Of a stretch of 64,000 nt of DNA, positions 58,053-64,000 are shown piece by piece. The DNA comes from Aspidapion aeneum. Lineage: Eukaryota > Arthropoda > Insecta > Coleoptera > Brentidae. The position numbers and the translations under genes are program-made. The DNA lies in NCBI GenBank assembly GCA_963576565.1, contig OY755039.1, positions 127,580,640-127,644,639 of the forward strand. Direction: 5' to 3'. The notes below the pieces were generated by a model, which was not told the origin of the DNA, did no database searches, and saw nothing but the letters and a program-made list of their open reading frames with translations. How positions within the stretch are numbered: the stretch's first letter is position 1; each line of letters starts with the position of its first letter.

Positions 58053-58667
58053 ATGTCCAGTGATCTGAATGAGTTAGTTGAGAGTGTTTTTAAACAACAA
58101 CAGTTAGACCCAACCCCAGAATCTCACAGAGAGCCCCAAATTGTTTCTCTAGATGCTCAAAATTGTGCCCCCAAACCAGAACAACCAAAAGTCTCCAAAG
58201 AGAATTCCTCAGACAGTGTTCAACAAAAAACAAAACGAAAGCCTAGGGTCTTTCATCAATTTAAAGAGAGAGAAAGAATACTCATTAAAAATGTTTATGA
58301 AGGTATTCGAAATGAATTTCCTCAGTTGTGTGTGGTGGATTGTGTAGACATGGCAAGTCGATTAACTAAAGCGTCAAGTCGTGCAATATTTAGAATTTTA
58401 AGAGATTTTAAATATCCTCACCTACAGAACAAGAAAGAACCATTAGATAGGGGTAGAAAGGCAATTAAATTAGATGATAATATTAAATATGTTATTCAAG
58501 TTAAATTAGATGCATTTAAGTACAGAAATGAGAAACCATCTACAGACAGATTACTTCAAGCACTAAAACAGGATCCAACACTACCAAAAATATCCAAAAG
58601 GATTCTAATTCGTACCCTGAAAGAAATGAATATTTCTTTTGCCAAACCAAAAAAAGAAACAAGCTGA
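58053..58667 (+). CDS. Single-exon protein with transposase-type HTH region (Tc1/IS630-like N-terminus), function unknown
   Basis: 204 codons from ATG to TGA without interruption. Residues 1-60 are polar and low-complexity. A basic AT-hook-like KTKRKPR at about 60 is followed by two helix-rich blocks: VYEGIRNEFPQLCVVDCVDM, ASRLTKASSRAIFRILRDFK and, after GRKAIKLDDN, KYVIQVKLDAFKYRNEKPST plus ISKRILIRTLKEMNI. In insects similar text precedes a DDE-superfamily catalytic domain in transposon-derived proteins. No catalytic domain follows here, as the frame stops at KKETS and downstream frames are closed. It could be a truncated transposase, or a domesticated DNA-binding protein given its intact frame amid decayed elements. 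Confidence 0.6.
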   Translation: MSSDLNELVESVFKQQQLDPTPESHREPQIVSLDAQNCAPKPEQPKVSKENSSDSVQQKTKRKPRVFHQFKERERILIKNVYEGIRNEFPQLCVVDCVDMASRLTKASSRAIFRILRDFKYPHLQNKKEPLDRGRKAIKLDDNIKYVIQVKLDAFKYRNEKPSTDRLLQALKQDPTLPKISKRILIRTLKEMNISFAKPKKETS

Positions 58668-60179
58668 GGGAATTTAAAAAATCCCAGTGGTAAAAGAAAA
58701 TCTGAAGATCAGTCTGAAAGCGTCCTGAAGTTATGGAGTATAAAGAAGGCATTAAGGTAAAATGCCGAGATATTCATAACTTAAGCCCAAAAATCATGAA
58801 ATTGTTAGTTTTAAAGTAAAATGACTTTCTTAAATTGCAAAATGTTGTAAAAATTGTGAGGAAAAAAATTTATGAATATAAAAAAAATTATTTAAAATTT
58901 TAATTTTCCAATTATTGATATCCCAGTAATTGATACTGTTCGTTTAAATATTTCACAATACATATATTTAGAACACCTTAAAACTTTGATATTAGGACAA
59001 AACTTAATATATTTTTAAAAAATGTCAGCAGGTTGAGAAAATTTAATTCAGTCTTCATTGTTATAATGGATGGGTATAACTCAGTAACTGATATGCATAT
59101 TTTTGGGAATATAAAATAAAATTAGAATGAAAATGCAAAAACAGTATTTTTCAGTTCTTTCTGTATTTCTCTGTGTAAAAATCTCTATAATATCTTCAAA
59201 AACTAAAAAGTTATATGGTTTAAAGAAATGCACTTTCCTTATATTTTTCTTAAGCAACCATCAGAAAAATGGTGTCCACAGGTCAACATTCAAAGATAAA
59301 CTAAATATTTCTGAAAGGAAAAGCAGTCAGGTAAACTGCCCGGTTAGCCGTCCACCACCAGTTTTCATCTGTTTTCGTCCTTTTTGCCATAAAATAAGAA
59401 AACGAACTATATGTGGCCTAATTTCAGTGGCGGTATTTGTTCATTGGTCCTCTCCCCACCAATTGGTGAAAATCGGATTAAAATCGCGCCAAAAACAATG
59501 TCAGTGCCACTTTATCTTTAAGAGCATACACTCTGAGAGCTTACTCAATAAATCTTCATTTTTGGTTAGTGGAAGTGCCTGTGGGAAATAGCATGTAACT
59601 TGAGTAGTTTTACAAATATAATACATATTTTATGTTTTCTAGTTAGATTAAGATTCCAAAAGTCCAAAAATATATAGTTTAGTTAAAATTATTAACAATT
59701 TGTTTCAAAAAATGGGGGGTCAGCTAACTAGAATAATGAAAGGGCAAATTGAATTATTCGACCGGGCGGTCGAAAACTGGTTTTTAAGTTTTTGCCTTTG
59801 GTTTGCTCTCATGTTGTATTTGTTTAAGTTAGATCAATTTTAGCAGACATAGAAGAAAGTTTTTATTTCTACAATCTATGTTCCAGTTCCCGACCGCCTT
59901 TTTTAAAATATATCTTTAGAATTTTTTGCAAGACAAATCTAAAATTTTTGGGGGTTGAAATACTGGTATTATTCAAACTCTTGAAATCTGACCGGTCGAG
60001 AAACTGGGTTGCCTTGACCATGCTAACTATTAATATTGTTTTTTATGGTCGAAATATAGGTTTTCTCTACCTTCTTTAAGAGGATTATCCCAAACGATAA
60101 ATATTTATGCTTTGCTCTAAAAAGATATTTGAAAATTAGGTCTAAATGACATTTTCTAGAATTTATATCTGTTAACCAG
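58668..60179. other. Non-coding stretch with a promoter-like patch
   Basis: 59420-59500 has CCAAT-type words in both orientations (TTGGT, CCAAT) and TTTGGCGCG on the minus strand. A minus ATG at 59390 opens only 29 codons. The 154-codon + frame at 59127-59591 looks like chance. GACCGGGCGGTCGAAAACTGG-like words recur at 59760 and 59988. Confidence 0.35.
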
Positions 60180-60243
60180 CACTGACACCCAAAAAAGATA
60201 AAGATGAGGATGACAAAGAACAGAAGGAGGACATGAGGATAAT
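60180..60243 (+). CDS. Possible small exon, Lys/Glu/Asp-rich
   Basis: Acceptor-like TATCTGTTAACCAG then an open frame LTPKKDKDEDDKEQKEDMRI up to GTATAT. The purine-rich acidic text stands out from its surroundings, but no partner exon was found, and the hAT element begins right after it. Confidence 0.25.
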
Positions 60244-60445
60244 GTATATATCAAGGGCGGATCCACTTTAGGTGACATTCTCTGTTGGTAAAAATGGTAT
60301 ATATTTTTTTAAGCAGCATTTTATTGAATTAGTCAATGGTTGTAATTTCGATGATAATAACAAAAGTGTCTATCACTTTCATGCGCCGCAGGCAAAAATT
60401 TTTAATTTTTATTAGCAAAAACATTACTTTTTACTCATTTTTTGT

Positions 60446-62270
60446 ATAGGGGAAACTGTTGTATACTGGGACATGTTTCATAGTGGGACAAATCAAATTT
60501 CCCGCCACGGTTTCCAGTTAAAATTTTGAATAAATTACAGTGTCATCTACGCGTAGCGACATCTACTAAAAACCGCAATTTCGGCGACTTGAAGTATTGC
60601 TTCTGTTTAATATCGTCCATAGCAATTACAACACATGTCAATTTTTTTTTCTGACTCCACGTGTCCGACGCTATAACACATTTATACATGTGATTTTTTT
60701 AATAAATAGTGGTTCAACTTGTTACTTAAGGTGTATAGAAGGTAGGTTTATGTAATAGTAGCATTAATTTCTACTGTCCTAAAAAAATATTGAACCTAAC
60801 TTTAATGGCGTACCCTGTTGTATAGTGGGAATTTTAAACATGTTGTTTAGTGGGAATTAGTTTTAAAGTAGCTTTAAAGGGTGTATAGTGGGACTATTTT
60901 GCTAATGCTTTTATTTTATTATTCATGCAAGATAAAGCTTCAAATATATTAAGAACTTGATTAAATATTGCAATGAGTGAGGTTTTAGTTTAATTAAAAG
61001 TTTACTTACAATTTTATCTTTATTTTTAAAAAAAGGGTGTATAGTGGGACTCTTTTGCTAAAACGTTATTTACGATTTTATTTTTATTTTCAGAAAATGA
61101 ATAACCCTAATAGTACCAAAAAAGACTCTGAAAAAACACTAAGAAATATGAGGAAAGCAAGCACGCTCATATTGAAAATGCTGAACAAATGCAGAAAGCA
61201 GTGCTTGCAGTTACAGAAGCTGCTGAATGAGCTGCCAGGCAATGCATTTTTAATTTTGATCTAACACCCTATAATATAGAATAGGTCATATGAATATGAG
61301 TTAGTTGTTGAAACTGTTGTTTGTATTGACCATTTATGATCTTTAATAACCTAGTGTCATAGCGATTTCGGCTTCACTGCTCTGAAATCACTCGCGGGTA
61401 GAGCGGTAACGTCACGAATCTCTCTCAGAGCACCCCGGGATTGATCTGAGATCGAGCGGGATTGCTCGCCTTCGGAGCAAGGGCGAACATGATTTTTCAA
61501 ACACTTGATCGAAATTTCGTGGGTTTTATAACCTTAACAAATAAAAAATATTGGTGGTTTATAATTTTTTTATATAAATTTCTTTGGAGTATTGGAGTAT
61601 ATGAATGAACATTTTCTAGATGTAAAACACCGAAAATACTTATAAAAACACAAATATAGCAAAGCCGGAAACAAATTAAGCATATCTAAGAAATGGGGTT
61701 AGGTTTTTGTTTTGATCTGAAACGTTGCTCCGTCAAAAGAGATGGAGCAATTCAGAGCACCCGCTCGGAGATTTGCGGGCAATAGTCGAGCACTCAAATC
61801 TTTTTTAGAGCACCGCTCTTTTTTAAGTCGAACGCGTGCATCCGTTTCAGAGCAATTTTCGAGCACTCCAGGGCAGTTTTAGAGCAAAAGCCGAAATCGC
61901 TATTAGAGTTTTGTTTTGTTTTTTTTTTATTTTCACCAATAAAGTTTATTTTCATTTATGAAATATGTTTTATTATTGTTGTTTTAAAGTATTTTTAGTA
62001 ATAAAAAAAGATTTTTTCCCTGTTGTCCCAGTATGCACTAGGCCTATTCCCACTATGCAACATGGGGTGGTTGTATAGTGGGAATCTGATGTATACTGGG
62101 ACTAGCTCATTATTCGGTCATTCTTCTTTTTTGTTTGCATATTATGTTTACTATAGCTGCACTTGATGCTAATGCAGGGATCTCGAGAAAAATCACTTAC
62201 CAAATCAATCAGTTTTATATGCAATATCAATTAGAAAAAAATTGTCCCATTATACAACAGCTTCCCCTAT
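60446..62270. mobile_element. TIR element with many GTATAGTGGGA motifs
   Basis: Ends ATAGGGGAAACTGTTGTATA / ATAGGGGAAGCTGTTGTATA continuing to about 28 bp, flanked by TA if read from GGGG. The motif GTATAGTGGGA, or GTATACTGGGA, recurs at about ten places on both strands. A Lys-rich 50-codon relict (61080-61240; NPNSTKKDSEKTLRNMRKAS) is the only coding trace. Confidence 0.75.
61359..61903. mobile_element. 545-bp MITE with GAGCA/TGCTC repeats
   Basis: Inverted ends ATAGCGATTTCGGCTT... (both sides, then TGCTCTRAAA). GC-richer than its host, with a dozen GAGCA or TGCTC words. Nested in the 60446-62270 element. Confidence 0.78.
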
Positions 62271-62334
62271 TCAAAAAATTCTCGGGGGGGGGGCAAGTGC
62301 CCTGGATCCGCCACTGGTATATATGTTATAAATA

Positions 62335-63366
62335 CAGTGAAGTCCGGATATAATGAACCTCAAAAATGAACTAAATACGGTTCGTTATATCCGAGGTTCG
62401 TTATAAACAGTAATAAATAAATTTGGTTTTCCCACTATACAACCACCCCATGTTGCATAGTTTTTTGTGTTTCCTTTTTTAATAGTATCCAAGATTAAGA
62501 AAAGTAAAAATATTACAAAAAATACTATAAATTTTTATATTTTTAAAAAAAGGCAGGAAACATACGAATAAAGATGTTTATTATTATTGTTATACATAGG
62601 AATATGTAAAGTACATAATATGGTGGTATGTAATACATACATAAAAGAAGCCTAAATCTTTTTTTTTTTATTATGAAATCCATAATTTTTGTTTGTACAT
62701 TTCTACTTGAAAAATATTATCTGTTTATATAGCTTTCAAGGTTACAAAATGATGCCAATATTTTATCAGGAACTTGGCGTGATTCCAAAAAATTACGAGT
62801 TTCCGAAATTTTGTTTTCCATTTCACGAATGGTTGGAACATAAACCTTAGTGACTTCAACATAATTATCTTGAACAGGATCATCATTATCTTCCTAATTA
62901 TCACTTGAAACCATGTTTGAGGTTACGGAGAGATTATAATTTGCTCATCAGTCAACGTTTCTCTTGCTACAATGTCTTTATCAATAGTCACATAATCGTT
63001 AAAATCGAAGTCACACATTTTTCTCTTAGCTTGTTCTTCTACTAAATCAAGCATATCATTATCGAATTCATATTCGTGATCATATTCTGGGTCTTGTGCA
63101 TATCTTTGCAACCATTCGTGTCGTTGCCGTATCGTCTAGTGTGAAAACGTCCATTGTCTGCTTATATAAAGTTCGTTTTAAAAGAAAAATACATATTCTA
63201 GATTATTAAAATTAGGTTCGCTATATCCGGAAGTTCGCTATAAGCGGGATCGTTATAACCGGTAAGACAATACATGAGTATTTATGGATGACTTTTCGTA
63301 TAAAGAAAAAAGGTTCGTATTAACCAGAAGTTCGCTATAAACGGGTTCGTTATAAGCGGACTACTG
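62335..63366 (-). mobile_element. Tigger/pogo DNA transposon relict
   Basis: TA duplication. Ends CAGTGAAGTCCGGATATAAT and, inverted, CAGTAGTCCGCTTATAACGA, with repeated GTTCGTTATA inside both ends. It contains the C-terminal end of a transposase. A 32-bp piece at 62429-62461 is the inverse of 62056-62088 in the neighbouring element. Confidence 0.85.
62923..63111 (-). pseudogene. Tigger/CENP-B-like transposase C-terminus
   Basis: 62 codons: YEFDNDMLDLVEEQ, FDFNDYVTIDKDIVARETLT, DEQII. The D-x-V-x-x-D...LTDEQI tail is that of Tigger/jerky-type proteins; catalytic domains are absent. Confidence 0.7.
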
Positions 63367-63589
63367 TATATGCAGATAAAATTCAAAATTTAAAAAAAAA
63401 TTAATTTAAAATAAGTAGGTAGATAATATAATGCGTGAATGTTGTAACAGGTTATGATTTGTCTGAGCAATAGAACTCAAGTAAAGTAAAGTTTTATCAT
63501 ATACCTACATATGTACCTACCTATATCAAACTTACAAAATAAAAATTATTTTAATTACATAGGCATTTAGTTATATATTAAGGAAATTT

Positions 63590-63765
63590 TATGGTACTTG
63601 AAGTACCAAGCTCTGATGTACTTAAAGTACTTTGTTTTAGTGTACTTGAAGTAGGTACCTCACAAAATCAAGTACAATTTGTACATTGTTATAAATCGAT
63701 TAAGTAACAAGAGCCTATAAGTACTGTTCATTTAGTTGTACTTTAAGTAAAGTACTTAAAGTTTA
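63590..63765. repeat. Cluster of palindromic GTACTTNAAGTAC words
   Basis: At least five occurrences of GTACTTGAAGTAC, GTACTTAAAGTAC or close variants within 175 bp. Confidence 0.7.
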
Positions 63766-64000
63766 CCCTTTTTAGTAATTTTTAACAAAAATATGTCCTT
63801 TATAGTGAGGGGAATTTTTTTACCAGAATTGCCAAAAAAGGATATTTTAACTTATGTTTCGGGTACGAGCGGGTGGGAGTACTGCATTTGCATAGCGCAA
63901 GGAAGCAAATCGTTCGGTGGTACTTACTGTAATGAAAACGCCGCCTAATGTTTTATCTATTTTTATTAAAAATCATCTGTTTTTAAATTTTAGTCCCTAG
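63766..64000. other. Window end, nothing assigned
   Basis: A GC-richer patch at 63860-63930 carries an octamer-like ATTTGCAT; no exon demonstrated. Confidence 0.4.

Larger units (their letters stand above)
60252..62316. mobile_element. 2.07-kb hAT-type element, non-autonomous, holding nested elements
   Basis: Perfect 8-bp duplication GTATATAT (60244-60251, 62317-62324). Ends CAAGGGCGGATCCACTTTAG / CAGTGGCGGATCCAGGGCAC. No hAT transposase; most of its length is the element at 60446-62270. Confidence 0.85.

Noticed and set aside
59127..59591. 154-codon plus-strand frame
   Set aside because: Composition like translated AT-rich DNA, no domain, no splice or promoter logic.

Overview
The window looks like nuclear DNA from an insect with a large, AT-rich, transposon-laden genome. 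A beetle is my guess, but nothing here proves the order. Genes are split by long introns, coding exons are short and comparatively GC-rich, and almost everything between them is mobile DNA of many superfamilies, often nested.

Two conserved host genes can be assembled exon by exon. (1) A ZNF622/Rei1-like 60S ribosome-biogenesis zinc-finger gene lies on the + strand (four exons between 10200 and 23290; the exon with the first zinc finger was not found). (2) A complete ING (inhibitor of growth, ING1/2 type) chromatin-reader gene lies on the - strand (six coding exons, 51215 to 29855, 327 codons plus stop, ending in a PHD finger). The two converge, with about 6.6 kb between their stop codons. Weaker host candidates are a Ser/Pro-rich exon at 97-197 (-), a single-exon HTH/transposase-like gene at 58053-58667 (+), and a possible small exon near 60180.

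Layout: 0.67-5.1 kb, a young Ty1/copia element (226-bp LTRs, one mismatch) with a copia-type internal-tRNA primer site. 5.3-7.95 kb, a non-LTR fragment, a 1.6-kb foldback element and a pogo-like MITE. 10-23 kb, ZNF622, whose introns hold RTE-like fragments, Penelope-like (PLE) debris with hammerhead-like motifs, hAT/Tc-type MITEs and long inverted repeats. 23.3-29.5 kb, the ZNF622 3' flank present twice, with a non-LTR element exactly between the copies and a PLE with inverted ends inside the second copy. 29.8-51.2 kb, ING, whose third intron holds a Tc1 transposon split by a nearly intact, very young BEL/Pao element (815-bp LTRs, one mismatch seen), and a non-LTR copy split by a 708-bp element carrying a 10-bp minisatellite. 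51.8-57.8 kb, a THAP-domain DNA transposon full of MITEs. 60.2-63.4 kb, a hAT containing a second TIR element containing a MITE, then a Tigger/pogo relict.

No bacterial-style operon, CRISPR array or functional tRNA/rRNA gene is visible. The most unusual items are the target-duplication-bounded minisatellite transposon, a non-autonomous family with 7-bp target duplications, the foldback insertion flanked by a 56-bp duplication, the hammerhead-like PLE ends and the half-tRNA primer site. All calls are from reading the sequence; no database search was run.
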